Shown: piece after piece, positions 24,651 through 33,327 of the stretch
Numbering within the stretch: the stretch's first letter is position 1
Layout: every line of letters begins with the position of its first letter
Position numbers and translations under genes: made by a program
Assembly (NCBI RefSeq): GCF_030816235.1
Contig: NZ_JAUSXT010000001.1
Coordinates: forward strand, 2,666,001-2,730,000
DNA length: 64,000 nt
Reading direction: 5' to 3'
Origin: Microbacterium sp. W4I4
Lineage (GTDB): Bacteria; Actinomycetota; Actinomycetes; Actinomycetales; Microbacteriaceae
Notes under the pieces: model-generated
What the model saw: only the letters and a program-made list of their open reading frames with translations
Databases searched by the model: none
Told to the model about the DNA's origin: nothing

Positions 24651-24815
24651 TCAGTTCCGGGGGCCCCGCGGGCGATTCTCATCGTCCCAGGGGCCCTCGT
24701 ACCATTCGCCCCGGTCGTCGCGCTTGCGCGGCTTGAGCAGCTGCATGACGATGAGCGTCAGCACCGTCAGGATGATGACGACGGCCACCAAGAACAGCAC
24801 ATCCTGTTGAGTCAT
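24651..24815 (-). CDS. 54-residue single-pass membrane protein
   Basis: A short gene read on the minus strand from ATG 24815 to TGA at 24651. A GAAGGGAT ribosome binding site lies 8 nt upstream. The protein has one hydrophobic helix (residues 6-26), a basic turn (KPRKRDD) and an acidic, aromatic cytoplasmic tail (GEWYEGPWDDE). The inside-positive layout and good site suggest a real gene. I do not recognise a family. It converges with the sugar transporter operon. Confidence 0.6.
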   Translation of the reverse strand: MTQQDVLFLVAVVIILTVLTLIVMQLLKPRKRDDRGEWYEGPWDDENRPRGPRN

Positions 24816-24970
24816 CGGGATCCCTTCGCGTGGAGCTCAGCCTACGCGGAGCGGCCGGACGGTGGCGGAAGTCAGTGATCTCCGGGATGCGGCCGGGTGG
24901 TGCGCGGAGGAGAGTGGAGTCGTCGACGCTGCGCTCGCGGCGCCGCACCTCGTGAAACAGGAGCCGCCCG

Positions 24971-26371
24971 ATGTCCTCCACCACCCTCTCCGAGTTCGCG
25001 CCCGAGCGTCCCGGCAACGCCGCGTCATCGGCGCTGCGCGATATCCCGGGTGTGCTCGTTCCCGGTGACGCCGGCTACGACGAGGCTCGCCTGGCGTGGA
25101 ACCTCGCCGCCGATCAGCATCCGGCCGGAGTCGCGGAGCCTGACAGCATCGACGAGGTGCAGCGCATCGTGCGCGCGGCGGCCGCCGCCGGGGTGCCCGT
25201 CGCGCCGCAGAGCAGCGGCCACAACGCCATGCCGCTCACCCAGGCGGGTCTCGAAGACGCGCTGCTGCTGCGCCTGCACCGTCTGACGGGCGTCGAGGTC
25301 GATGCCGAGCAGCGTGCCGCCCGGGTGGCCGGCGGCACGCTGTGGCGGGACGTGGTGGTCGCGGCCGCGCCGCACGGGCTCACCGCCCTGCACGGCAGCG
25401 CCGGCGACGTGGCGGTCGCGGGCTACGTGCTCGGCGGCGGGCTGTCGTTCTACGGCCGGACGCACGGACTCACCGCGCACGGGGTCCGATCCTTCGAGGT
25501 CGTCACGGCGGCGGGCGAGCTGGTCCATGCCGCGCCCGACTCGCACGACGAGCTGTTCTGGGCGCTGCGCGGCGGGGGCGGCAGCTTCGGCGTCGTGGTC
25601 GGCATCGAACTGGAGCTGATCCCGGTCGCGGATGTGTACGCCGGGTTCCTGTTGTGGGATCTCTCCTCGGCGCCGTCGGTGCTGAGCGCGTGGCGGACCT
25701 GGACCGACGGTCTCGATCGGGCGGTCACCTCGAGCCTGCGGATGCTGCGCTTCCCGCCGATTCCCGAGCTGCCGCCGTTCCTCAGCGGTCGCTCGCTGAT
25801 CATCATCGACGGCGCCGTGCTCGCCGACGACGCACGGGCCGAGGAGCTGCTGCAGCCGCTGCGCGACCTCCGGCCCGAGATGGACACCTTCGCGCGGATG
25901 CCGTCGATCGGTCTGCTCGAGGTGCACATGGATCCACCCGAACCCGCCGCCGGTGTGAGCGAGCACGTCATGTTCGACGCCCTCGACGACGAGGCGCTGG
26001 CCGCCCTGCTCGCCGTCGCGGGGCCGGATGCCGTCGATGCGCCCATGATCATCGAGCTGCGCCATCTCGGCGGGATGCTGGCCGAGCCACAGGATGCCGC
26101 CCTGTCGCACCTGGACGGCGAGTACGCCATGATGGCGGTCGACATCGTGCCGGTGCCGGCGCTCGCGGCGGTGTCATCCGCACGGGTCGCAGTGATCGCC
26201 GCCGCGATGTGGACCTTCGCCGGAGGCTCGCCGTACCTCAACTTCGTGGAGAACGCCGCGGGGGCGGCAGGGGCGTTCGATGACGCGACGGCCGAGCGGC
26301 TGCGCCGCGTGCGCGCGACCTACGACCCGAGGCTGCGCATGCGTGCCTCGCATCCCCTGCCGGTGGCCTGA
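24971..26371 (+). CDS. FAD-binding oxidoreductase (berberine-bridge-enzyme-like)
   Basis: A 466-residue flavoprotein of the FAD_binding_4/BBE group. FAD contacts are in VAPQSSGHNAM (about 76-86, His a candidate for covalent flavin attachment) and the loop GYVLGGGLSFYGRTHGLTAHGVRSFEVVTA (about 150-180). The second attachment Cys of bicovalent members is not evident. The C-terminal BBE segment holds SPYLNFVENA. Such enzymes oxidise sugars, alcohols or aromatics with oxygen; the substrate is unknown. Ribosome binding site AGGAG 9 nt upstream. A related aminotransferase or sugar gene is not adjacent, so no pathway can be assigned. Confidence 0.87.
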   Translation: MSSTTLSEFAPERPGNAASSALRDIPGVLVPGDAGYDEARLAWNLAADQHPAGVAEPDSIDEVQRIVRAAAAAGVPVAPQSSGHNAMPLTQAGLEDALLLRLHRLTGVEVDAEQRAARVAGGTLWRDVVVAAAPHGLTALHGSAGDVAVAGYVLGGGLSFYGRTHGLTAHGVRSFEVVTAAGELVHAAPDSHDELFWALRGGGGSFGVVVGIELELIPVADVYAGFLLWDLSSAPSVLSAWRTWTDGLDRAVTSSLRMLRFPPIPELPPFLSGRSLIIIDGAVLADDARAEELLQPLRDLRPEMDTFARMPSIGLLEVHMDPPEPAAGVSEHVMFDALDDEALAALLAVAGPDAVDAPMIIELRHLGGMLAEPQDAALSHLDGEYAMMAVDIVPVPALAAVSSARVAVIAAAMWTFAGGSPYLNFVENAAGAAGAFDDATAERLRRVRATYDPRLRMRASHPLPVA

Positions 26372-26456
26372 CGTGCCGGTTGTGCCGGTGGCCTGAGCTG
26401 CCGACCCGCGGCGCAACTCCGGAGAGATGCGCATCGTCGGAGAGGTTCGCGCGGAG

Positions 26457-26510
26457 ATCTCCGAAAGAGTGCAGATCTCCGAAGCTGTGCCGATCTCCGA
26501 AGCTGTGCCG
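26457..26510. repeat. Three tandem 18-bp units
   Basis: Units two and three are identical (ATCTCCGAAGCTGTGCCG); the first differs in the middle. They lie in the 166-bp gap between the convergent FAD oxidoreductase and DtxR-type genes. Their TCTCCGAA core also occurs as TCCGGAGAG-like variants just upstream. No function evident. Confidence 0.7.
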
Positions 26511-26537
26511 CGCTGAGCGCGGGCAGAAGCGGGATGC

Positions 26538-27170
26538 TCAGGCAGTCAGCCAGATGACGTCGAGTGCGCCGTCTGGCAGCTCGACGGGGCTCCCGTCCAG
26601 CTGCATCCCGCCATCGGCGACGGTCAGTTCGTGGCCGACGGCTATGCCGGCATCCTCCAGCGCCTGCAGCAGCTCGGGGTCGCGGTCGTTCACGCGCAGC
26701 ACGCGACCCGAATGGCCCACGGCCGCCTCGGCGAGCAGCACGAACGGCTCGCGCTCGACGCGCCCCTCGGCATCCGGGATCGCATCGCCGTGCGGATCGA
26801 AGCGCGGCCGACCCAGACGCTGGTCGATGCCCTCCAGCAGCCGGTCGCTGATGGTGTGCTCCAGCACCTCGGCCTCGTCGTGCACCTCGTGCCAGGCGTA
26901 GCCGAACTCGCGCACCAGCCACGTCTCGATGAGTCGGTGCCGGCGCAGCATGTGCAGTGCGCGGTCGCGGCCGGCATCCGTCAGCCGCACCGCGCCGTAG
27001 GGCACGTGCGAGACGAGGCCTGCAGCGGCGAGCTTCTTCACCATCTCGGTGACACTCGAGGGGGCGATCGCGAGCGCGGCGGCGAGCTGCGAGGGCGTGA
27101 TGGGTGCGTCCTGCCACTCGGTGTGCGAGTAGACCGTCTTCAGGTAATCGTCGAACGCGGGGGAGGGCAT
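26538..27170 (-). CDS. DtxR/MntR-family metal-dependent regulator
   Basis: A 210-residue regulator from ATG 27170. The N-terminal winged helix (ITPSQLAAALAIAPSSVTEMVKKLAAAGLV, about 24-53), dimerisation/metal domain (RHRLIETWLVREFGYAWHEVHDEAEVLEHTIS, about 75-107) and C-terminal FeoA/SH3-like domain are all present. The His and Glu residues of the middle domain fit metal binding. It is probably the manganese regulator acting on mntH, whose start region carries a perfect DtxR-type palindrome at 39654. The longer upstream frame to 27521 overlaps the neighbouring gene and is not used. Confidence 0.88.
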   Translation of the reverse strand: MPSPAFDDYLKTVYSHTEWQDAPITPSQLAAALAIAPSSVTEMVKKLAAAGLVSHVPYGAVRLTDAGRDRALHMLRRHRLIETWLVREFGYAWHEVHDEAEVLEHTISDRLLEGIDQRLGRPRFDPHGDAIPDAEGRVEREPFVLLAEAAVGHSGRVLRVNDRDPELLQALEDAGIAVGHELTVADGGMQLDGSPVELPDGALDVIWLTA

Positions 27171-27190
27171 GTCAGCCGCCTCAGCTGCTC

Positions 27191-27517
27191 TCAGCTGCCC
27201 AATGCGACGAGGACCTTGAAGGCCGCGTTGCCGGCGAAGAAGAGGATCGCGAAGCCGGCCAACGCGGCCAGCAGCGACAGTCGGCCGTCGTAGTCGTCGA
27301 CGCCGCGGGAGCCGATGGTGCGCGCGCGGAACGCGAAGAACAGGGTCATCGCGCCGAGTGCGAGCTGCACCCAGGGGCCGCCGACCGGCAGCAGATACGG
27401 CCACGCGATGAGCACTCCGCCGAGGGCACCCGCGAACAGGGCGAACCAGGTGCTCAGCCGCATCGCGCGACGTGCTTCGGAGTCGTCGCGGTGCTTCTTG
27501 GTGGGGGCGGAGGGCAT
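27191..27517 (-). CDS. Small three-helix membrane protein, unknown function
   Basis: A 108-residue protein with a basic cytoplasmic N-terminus (about 1-19) and three hydrophobic helices (near 22-43, 48-66 and 80-105). No family is recognised with confidence. TAGGCT lies exactly 6 nt before the ATG, fitting a leaderless transcript that runs on into the DtxR-type gene 20 bp downstream, so the two probably form an operon. Confidence 0.7.
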   Translation of the reverse strand: MPSAPTKKHRDDSEARRAMRLSTWFALFAGALGGVLIAWPYLLPVGGPWVQLALGAMTLFFAFRARTIGSRGVDDYDGRLSLLAALAGFAILFFAGNAAFKVLVALGS

Positions 27518-27629
27518 GCACCGAGCCTACCCGCGCCGTGCCTGCGCACGTGCCGCGACCACCGCCCTCGGATGACCGGAGTTCAGGTCCCCGCGCCGCA
27601 CGCGGGCCGAGTGAATCGTGTCAAAAGGG

Positions 27630-27658
27630 TTGACCCCGGCCGGGGACCCGGGTAACTT
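27630..27658 (+). promoter_or_regulatory. Promoter of the rhamnogalacturonan lyase gene
   Basis: TTGACC at 27630-27635, a 17-bp spacer and TAACTT at 27653-27658. Transcription would start near 27665, giving a leader of about 45 nt that ends in a GAGGAG-like ribosome binding site. Confidence 0.7.
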
Positions 27659-27669
27659 CGGCCAGGCGC

Positions 27670-27683
27670 GGAAAGCGCTATCC
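27670..27683 (+). promoter_or_regulatory. LacI-type operator overlapping the lyase leader
   Basis: GGAAAGCGCTATCC is a near-perfect palindrome centred on GCGC, the AAGCGCT core of many LacI-family operators. It lies just downstream of the predicted transcription start, a typical roadblock position. It differs from the AACGTT operator at 20286, so another regulator is expected. Confidence 0.6.
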
Positions 27684-27709
27684 AACGGCCCCAGCCCAGA
27701 GGAGTTTCA

Positions 27710-30256
27710 ATGTCGAATCCCAGATCCCGCCCGTTCCGGCTGTCGTTGGCGGTGGTGACCGCTGGCTGCATGCTCGCGGTCGGCACGCCGGCGGCATTGG
27801 CATCCGTCGCCCCGGCGGCCGTCAAGCCCGTCTCGAGCCATCCCCAGCTCGAGACCCTCGACCGCGGCCTCGTCGCGGTCTCCACCGATGCCGGCGTCTT
27901 CCTCAGCTGGCGCCTGCTCGGCTCCGAGGCCACCGGCGCGACCGAGACCGGCCTCGCCGGCCCCGACTTCGCCGTCTACCGCGACGGCGAGCGTCTGGCC
28001 GTCGTCACCGACAGCACGAACTATGCGGATGCCGAAGGCTCAGCCGACTCGACCTACACGGTCGCCCCGATCGTGAACGGCGTCGAGCTCGCGGCATCCG
28101 ATTCCGTCTCGGCCTGGTCGCAGGGCTTCCATGACCTGCCGCTGCAGAAGCCGGCCGACGGCGTCACGCCGAAGGGCGAGGCGTACACGTACTCGGCCAA
28201 CGACGTCTCGGTCGGCGATGTCGACGGCGACGGGAAGTACGAGTACATCGTCAAGTGGGACCCCTCCAACTCGAAGGACGTCTCGCAGCGCGGTTACACC
28301 GGCAGCGTCTACCTCGACACGTATGAGCTCGACGGCACCCTGCTGAACCGCCTCGACCTGGGCGTGAACATCCGCGCCGGCGCGCACTACACGCAGTTCC
28401 TCACCTACGACTTCGACGGCGACGGCCGCGCGGAGACCATGCTGAAGACGGCGCCGGGCACCAAGTCGATCAGCTACAACGCCGACGGCTCGGTGGCATC
28501 CGAGAAGTACGTCACGATGCCGGAGTCCGACCTCGAGGCCGGCTACTCGAACGACGACGACTACCGCCTGAGCGCCGCCGACTACGAGCAGCACCTGGTG
28601 GACATGTTCCTCGGCTGGAGCGAGCGCCCCGAGGTCGCCTCCGGTCAGTGGCCGGCGACGCTCGAAGAGGCGTGGGGGATGCCCGTCACGCATGAGTACC
28701 CGCTGAACCGCGCGGATGCCGAAGAGCTCGCTGACACGTTCATCGACGTGTACGCGCCGAGCCGCAGCGGCAAGAACCTGCTGCGCGAGTTCGAGGGCTT
28801 CATCGTCGACGGCCCGGAGTACCTGACCGTGTTCGACGGCGCCACCGGCAAGGAGCTGAAGACCATCCCGTACCCGACCGAGCGCGGCGACGACGGCCTG
28901 CTCTGGGGCGACTACGCGATGTCGCGCATCGAGCCGGGCAACCGCGTGGACCGCTTCCTCTCCGGCGTCGGGTACCTCGACGGCGAGCACCCATCCGCCG
29001 CCTTCGCCCGCGGCTACTACACGCGCACGACGGTGACGACCTTCGACTGGGACGGTGAGAACCTCACCCAGCGCTGGCAGGTCGACAGCGGTCAGGTACC
29101 GCTGACGAACCCGTTCAACGACGGACCGCACGGGCGCGACGGCAGCGACCCGGTGTACGGCGGCATCACCACGCAGGGCGATCACTCGCTGAGCTTCGCC
29201 GACGTCGACTCCGACGGCAAGCAGGAACTGGTCTACGGCTCGGTGACCTTCGACGATGACGGCAGCGTGCAGTACAGCTCGCACGACGTGCTGCCCGAGG
29301 GCAGCGCCGACCCGGGTGCGGATGTGCGCCTCGGTCATGGGGACGCGATCCACGTCACCGACATCGACCCGAGCCGCGACGGTCTGGAGATCTGGACCGC
29401 GCATGAGGGCGGCACGTACGCGCCCTACGGCTCGGCGCTGCGCGATGCCGCCACCGGCGAGGTGCAGTTCGGCGCGTACTCCGGCAGGGACACCGGCCGG
29501 GCGATGATCGGCGATGTGCGTGCCGACGTTCCCGGCATCGAGGTGTGGTCGAGCATGCCCGGCGGCACGGATGCCAGTGGGCTTCTGAGCGCGCAGGGCG
29601 AGATCGTGGACACGAAGACGCCCGGCACGAACATGTCGATCCGCTGGGCTGCCGACATGACCACGCAGATCGTGAACGGCAGCGGGGACCAGACGCCGAC
29701 GATCGACGACTGGACGCGCGGCACGGTTCTCACTGCCGACGGCACCCGCACGAACAACTCCACCAAGGGCACCCCGTCCCTGGTCGCCGATGTGCTGGGC
29801 GACTGGCGCGAGGAGCTGCTGGTGCGCACGGCCGATTCGAGCGCGCTGCGCTTCTACACGTCGACCGAGGTGACCGCGCACAAGCTGACCACGCTCATGC
29901 ACGACGTGCAGTACCGCGCCGAGACGGCTCGCCAGCAGACGGCCTACAACCAGCCGGCGTACACGTCGTTCTATCTGGCCAGTGACGTCGACTGGGCGAA
30001 GGTGCCGGTGCTGACCGCGCCGGTGACTCCGGCCGCTCCGACGTTCAAGGACCGCCCTGGCACCGCTCACGACGAGGTGCAGGTGCCCAAGAACGTCAAG
30101 GGCGTCACGTACTACGTCGACGGTGAGAAGGTCGCCTCTGCCAACGGCAAGGTGCGGGTCACGGGCGAGGCGACGGTCGTCGCCGTGCCGGATGCCTGGT
30201 ACCGCGTCGCCGACGGCGCGACCTCCCAGTGGACCGGGGAGTTCAGCAGCCGCTGA
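27710..30256 (+). CDS. Secreted rhamnogalacturonan lyase, PL11 family
   Basis: An 848-residue secreted polysaccharide lyase. Residues 1-32 form a signal peptide. The N-terminal beta domain (LETLDRGLVAVSTDAGVFLSWRLLGSE) and the eight-bladed propeller region with Asp-rich calcium loops (DVDGDGKYE, DFDGDGRAE, DVDSDGKQE) are typical of YesW/YesX enzymes, which cleave the rhamnose-galacturonate backbone of pectin by beta-elimination. A C-terminal extension of about 90 residues (after FYLASD) forms an extra domain of unknown role. It faces the uronate catabolic operon, for which it would supply substrates. Confidence 0.92.
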   Translation: MSNPRSRPFRLSLAVVTAGCMLAVGTPAALASVAPAAVKPVSSHPQLETLDRGLVAVSTDAGVFLSWRLLGSEATGATETGLAGPDFAVYRDGERLAVVTDSTNYADAEGSADSTYTVAPIVNGVELAASDSVSAWSQGFHDLPLQKPADGVTPKGEAYTYSANDVSVGDVDGDGKYEYIVKWDPSNSKDVSQRGYTGSVYLDTYELDGTLLNRLDLGVNIRAGAHYTQFLTYDFDGDGRAETMLKTAPGTKSISYNADGSVASEKYVTMPESDLEAGYSNDDDYRLSAADYEQHLVDMFLGWSERPEVASGQWPATLEEAWGMPVTHEYPLNRADAEELADTFIDVYAPSRSGKNLLREFEGFIVDGPEYLTVFDGATGKELKTIPYPTERGDDGLLWGDYAMSRIEPGNRVDRFLSGVGYLDGEHPSAAFARGYYTRTTVTTFDWDGENLTQRWQVDSGQVPLTNPFNDGPHGRDGSDPVYGGITTQGDHSLSFADVDSDGKQELVYGSVTFDDDGSVQYSSHDVLPEGSADPGADVRLGHGDAIHVTDIDPSRDGLEIWTAHEGGTYAPYGSALRDAATGEVQFGAYSGRDTGRAMIGDVRADVPGIEVWSSMPGGTDASGLLSAQGEIVDTKTPGTNMSIRWAADMTTQIVNGSGDQTPTIDDWTRGTVLTADGTRTNNSTKGTPSLVADVLGDWREELLVRTADSSALRFYTSTEVTAHKLTTLMHDVQYRAETARQQTAYNQPAYTSFYLASDVDWAKVPVLTAPVTPAAPTFKDRPGTAHDEVQVPKNVKGVTYYVDGEKVASANGKVRVTGEATVVAVPDAWYRVADGATSQWTGEFSSR

Positions 30257-30275
30257 CCCCGGCCTCGACCCTGAC

Positions 30276-30315
30276 AGAGCGCACGGTCCGTTCCCGCGAA
30301 CGGGCCGTGCGCTCT
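30276..30315. terminator. Bidirectional terminator between lyase and IclR genes
   Basis: AGAGCGCACGG at 30276 pairs with CCGTGCGCTCT ending at 30315, with CCGTTC/GAACGG extending the stem, followed by TTTC. It serves the lyase and the convergent dctPQM-kduI-iclR transcript. Confidence 0.85.
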
Positions 30316-30324
30316 TTCGCGCGG

Positions 30325-31113
30325 TCAGGGGGCGCCGAGCAGGCGCGAGATCTCGTCGGCGGCGGCCACGGCTGCCGGGGCCAGGCTCTCGATGCTGGAG
30401 CCCGGGTGCTCGAGCGCGATCGACGACACCGACAGCCCATGGGTGACCCGGCCGGTGTGATCGCGGATCGCTGCGGACACGCACACCGTCCCCACCTCGT
30501 TCTCGCCCAGATCGAGGGCGTAGCCGCGGGAGCGGATGCCGTCGAGCGACTCGCGCAGCCGGTCGAGGTCGGTGATGGTCGTATTCGTGTAGGACGGGAG
30601 GCCGGTGCGCGCAGCGAGCGCGGCCACCTCATCGTCGGTCCACGAGGCGAGCGCGACCTTCCCCATCCCGGTGGAGTGCATCGGGATGGCGAGGCCGACG
30701 CGCGAGCGCATCCGGTACGGCTTGGAGGAGTCCGTGCGGATGACATAGACCATCTGGTCTCCGGAGACGACGCCGACGTGCACCGTGCAGTCCACCGATG
30801 CCACCAGCCGATCGACGACCGGCTGAGCGATCTGCGAGATGTCCAGATTCGAGATCGCCCGCCCGGCGAGCGTCATGAACCGCGGTCCGGCCCGGAACCC
30901 CTGCTCGGCATCCCCCGCGACGAAGCCCTCGTCGACGAGGGTCGCGAGGATGCGGTGCACCGTGGACTTCGGCAGCCCGGTCTCGGCGACGATGTCGGTG
31001 AATCGGTCGTTGAGCAGAGCTGCCTCGAGCACTCCCAGCGTCTTCTTGCTCGCGCCGCCGGAGGGCGCACTCCGCTCCGAGCGCGGTCGCGCCGGGCTGA
31101 TCTGCTCACTCAT
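30325..31113 (-). CDS. IclR-family transcriptional regulator (KdgR-like role)
   Basis: A 262-residue IclR protein: winged helix at about 25-75 (FTDIVAETGLPKSTVHRILATLVDEGFV) and the effector domain with MHSTGMGKVALA and the C-terminal GLSVSSIALE. It is the last gene of the dctP-dctQ-dctM-kduI operon, 3 bp after kduI, and by analogy with KdgR it probably senses 2-keto-3-deoxygluconate or a related uronate and controls the divergent promoters at 34861-35021. The effector is inferred from context only. Confidence 0.9.
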   Translation of the reverse strand: MSEQISPARPRSERSAPSGGASKKTLGVLEAALLNDRFTDIVAETGLPKSTVHRILATLVDEGFVAGDAEQGFRAGPRFMTLAGRAISNLDISQIAQPVVDRLVASVDCTVHVGVVSGDQMVYVIRTDSSKPYRMRSRVGLAIPMHSTGMGKVALASWTDDEVAALAARTGLPSYTNTTITDLDRLRESLDGIRSRGYALDLGENEVGTVCVSAAIRDHTGRVTHGLSVSSIALEHPGSSIESLAPAAVAAADEISRLLGAP

Positions 31114-31116
31114 CGA

Positions 31117-31953
31117 CTACATCATCTCAGTGATCTGCACGTGATCCATGTCGTCGAACGACTGATTCTCGCCCGCCATGGCCCACACGAAGGAGTACGC
31201 ACGCGTGCCCACGCCGGAATGGATCGACCAGCTGGGCGAGAGCACGAGCTGCTCGTCGGCCACGACGATGTGCCGGGTCTCCTCCGGCTCGCCGGCCAGG
31301 TGCAGCACCCGCGCGTCCTCCTGCACATCGAAGTACAGGTAGAACTCGGTGCGCCGCTCGTGCGTGTGCGCCGGCATGGTGTTCCACATGCTGCCCTCGT
31401 GCAGCCGGGTGACGCCCATCACGACCTGGCAGCTGCGGATGCCGTTCTCGTGGATGCACTGGCGCAGCGTGCGCCGGTTGGCCGTGGACTGATCGCCGAG
31501 CTCGCGGATCGTGCCCTGATCGGGTGCGGCGACGGCGTTCGGGAACGCGGTGTGCGCGGGAGCGGAGAACCCGTAGTACTTGGCGGGGTTCGCCGGATCG
31601 ACCGAGCGGAACAGCACGTCCTTCGTGCCGCGACCCAGGTACAGCACCGCTTCGCGCTCCATCGTCCACGACTCGTCCTGCGTGTCGATGACACCCGGGC
31701 CGCCGACGTTCACGATCCCGATCTCGCGGTGCTCGAGGAAGAACTCCGAGCGGATCTCGGGGATCGCCGCCAGCGCGATCGGCTCGGCCAGGGGCACGGC
31801 GCCCACGGCTACCACCCGGTCGTAGTGGGTCGGGATCGCGACGAACTCACCGGCGACCAGCAGATCCTCGACGAGGAATCGGTCGCGGAGGTCCTGCTGG
31901 GTGAAGCCGGACATCTGCTCGGCGGCGACGGGGCCGCGCATGGCGCTGGGCAT
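31117..31953 (-). CDS. kduI: 5-dehydro-4-deoxy-D-glucuronate isomerase
   Basis: A 278-residue cupin enzyme converting 5-keto-4-deoxyuronate to 3-deoxy-D-glycero-2,5-hexodiulosonate. The zinc ligands known in Escherichia coli KduI fall at the same numbers here: H196, H198 and E203 in PAHTHERRTEFYLYF and H245 in SWSIHSG. AAGGAG lies 7 nt before the ATG. The product is the substrate of KduD encoded in the divergent operon. Confidence 0.95.
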   Translation of the reverse strand: MPSAMRGPVAAEQMSGFTQQDLRDRFLVEDLLVAGEFVAIPTHYDRVVAVGAVPLAEPIALAAIPEIRSEFFLEHREIGIVNVGGPGVIDTQDESWTMEREAVLYLGRGTKDVLFRSVDPANPAKYYGFSAPAHTAFPNAVAAPDQGTIRELGDQSTANRRTLRQCIHENGIRSCQVVMGVTRLHEGSMWNTMPAHTHERRTEFYLYFDVQEDARVLHLAGEPEETRHIVVADEQLVLSPSWSIHSGVGTRAYSFVWAMAGENQSFDDMDHVQITEMM

Positions 31954-32019
31954 GGTCTCTCCTTCTGTGGGACGGATTCCCGGCCGAGTGGCGGCCGGGG
32001 CGGATGCTTCGTCCGCCGA

Positions 32020-33327
32020 CTACACGAGTCCGAGCAGTCGCGGCAGGAACAGCGACAGATCGGGCACGAACACGACGACGAACAGCAGCGCGATGAGCAC
32101 GATCAGGAACGGTGTCAGCTTGATGATGACCTTCTCGAGCCTGGCATTCGCGACCTGGGTACCGACGAAGAGCACGGGCGCGGATGGTGGCGAGATCACG
32201 GCGATCGACAGGTTGAAGACCATCATGATGCCGAAGTGCACCGGATCGATGCCGTACGAGACGGCGATGGGCAGGAAGATCGGCACGAAGATCAGGATCG
32301 CCGGCGTCGGGTCCAGAGGGATGCCGATCAGCAGCAGGATGACCATCATGATCAACAGCACGACGACCTTGGAGTCCGTCCAGCCGAACAGCGTGTCCGC
32401 GATGAGCTGCGGCAGCCGGGCGTAGGTCATGACGTAGCCCATGATGGACGACACGGCGATCAGGAAGATCACGATCGAACTGGTGCGGCATGCCTCGTAG
32501 AGGATGCCGGGGATGTCGCGGAAGCGCACCGTGCGGTACAGCAGCGACAGCACGAGCGCGTAGACCACGGCCACGGCCGAGCCCTCGGTCGGGGTGAAGA
32601 ATCCTGCCACGATGCCGCCGATGGCGACGACGATGAGCCCGAGCGACGGGATGGCGCGCAGCACCGTGGCGAAGAACACACCCCAGCCGGGGAACGCCTC
32701 GCCCTTCAGCTCGGGGTGACGGCGGGCGTAGAAGTAGACCACGGCGCCGCAGGCGCCCGCCCACAGCAGTCCGGGGATGTACCCGGCCATGAACAGGGCG
32801 CCGACGGAGGTGCCGCCGGCGGCCAGCGAGTAGATGATGAGCGTGTTGCTTGGCGGGATGAGCATGCCGGCGGGTGCCGAGGCGACGTTCGCGGCAGCGG
32901 AGAAGGAGCGGTCGTAGCCGGACTTGCGGATCATCGGGCTCATGGTGGCGCCGACGGCCGCGGCGGTGGCGACGGCCGATCCCGACACCGTGCTGAAGAT
33001 GGTGTTGGCGATCACGTTGGCCTGCACGAGAGGGGCGGGGGTGCGTCCGACCATCACGCGGGCGAGGTTGATCAGCCGCTCGGCGATGCCGCCGTTGTTC
33101 ATGATCACGCCGGCGAGGATGAAGAACGGGATCGCCAGCAGCGCGAAGGAGTTCGCTCCGCGGAACATCTGCTGCGCCGAGGTGATCGCGCCGTTGTCGA
33201 AGTTGATGATGAGCATCATGCAGATCGCCGACGGCAGGGCGATGCTGATGGAGACCGGCGCGCCGATGGCGAGCAGGATGATGAGTCCGCCGATGAGGAT
33301 GGCGGAGATGAGGCCGGGATCGATCAT
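32020..33327 (-). CDS. dctM: TRAP transporter large permease (DctM)
   Basis: A 435-residue membrane protein with about 12-13 hydrophobic segments, the size of DctM. Family features include IPFFILAGVIMNNGGIAERLI, VSGSAVATAAAVGATMSPMI, and GYDRSFSAAANVASAPAGMLIPPSN. It starts at ATG 33327, overlapping the DctQ stop by 4 bp. With DctP and DctQ it imports an organic acid using a sodium gradient; in this locus the likely cargo is a (possibly unsaturated) uronate. Confidence 0.95.
   Translation of the reverse strand: MIDPGLISAILIGGLIILLAIGAPVSISIALPSAICMMLIINFDNGAITSAQQMFRGANSFALLAIPFFILAGVIMNNGGIAERLINLARVMVGRTPAPLVQANVIANTIFSTVSGSAVATAAAVGATMSPMIRKSGYDRSFSAAANVASAPAGMLIPPSNTLIIYSLAAGGTSVGALFMAGYIPGLLWAGACGAVVYFYARRHPELKGEAFPGWGVFFATVLRAIPSLGLIVVAIGGIVAGFFTPTEGSAVAVVYALVLSLLYRTVRFRDIPGILYEACRTSSIVIFLIAVSSIMGYVMTYARLPQLIADTLFGWTDSKVVVLLIMMVILLLIGIPLDPTPAILIFVPIFLPIAVSYGIDPVHFGIMMVFNLSIAVISPPSAPVLFVGTQVANARLEKVIIKLTPFLIVLIALLFVVVFVPDLSLFLPRLLGLV

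Noticed and set aside
26457..26510. CRISPR array
   Set aside because: Units are directly adjacent without spacers, and no cas gene is present.
28040..30484. Long minus-strand open frame (814 codons) across the rhamnogalacturonan lyase
   Set aside because: It is an antisense shadow of a clear PL11 gene, rich in Arg/Val/His with no domain. High GC makes such frames common.
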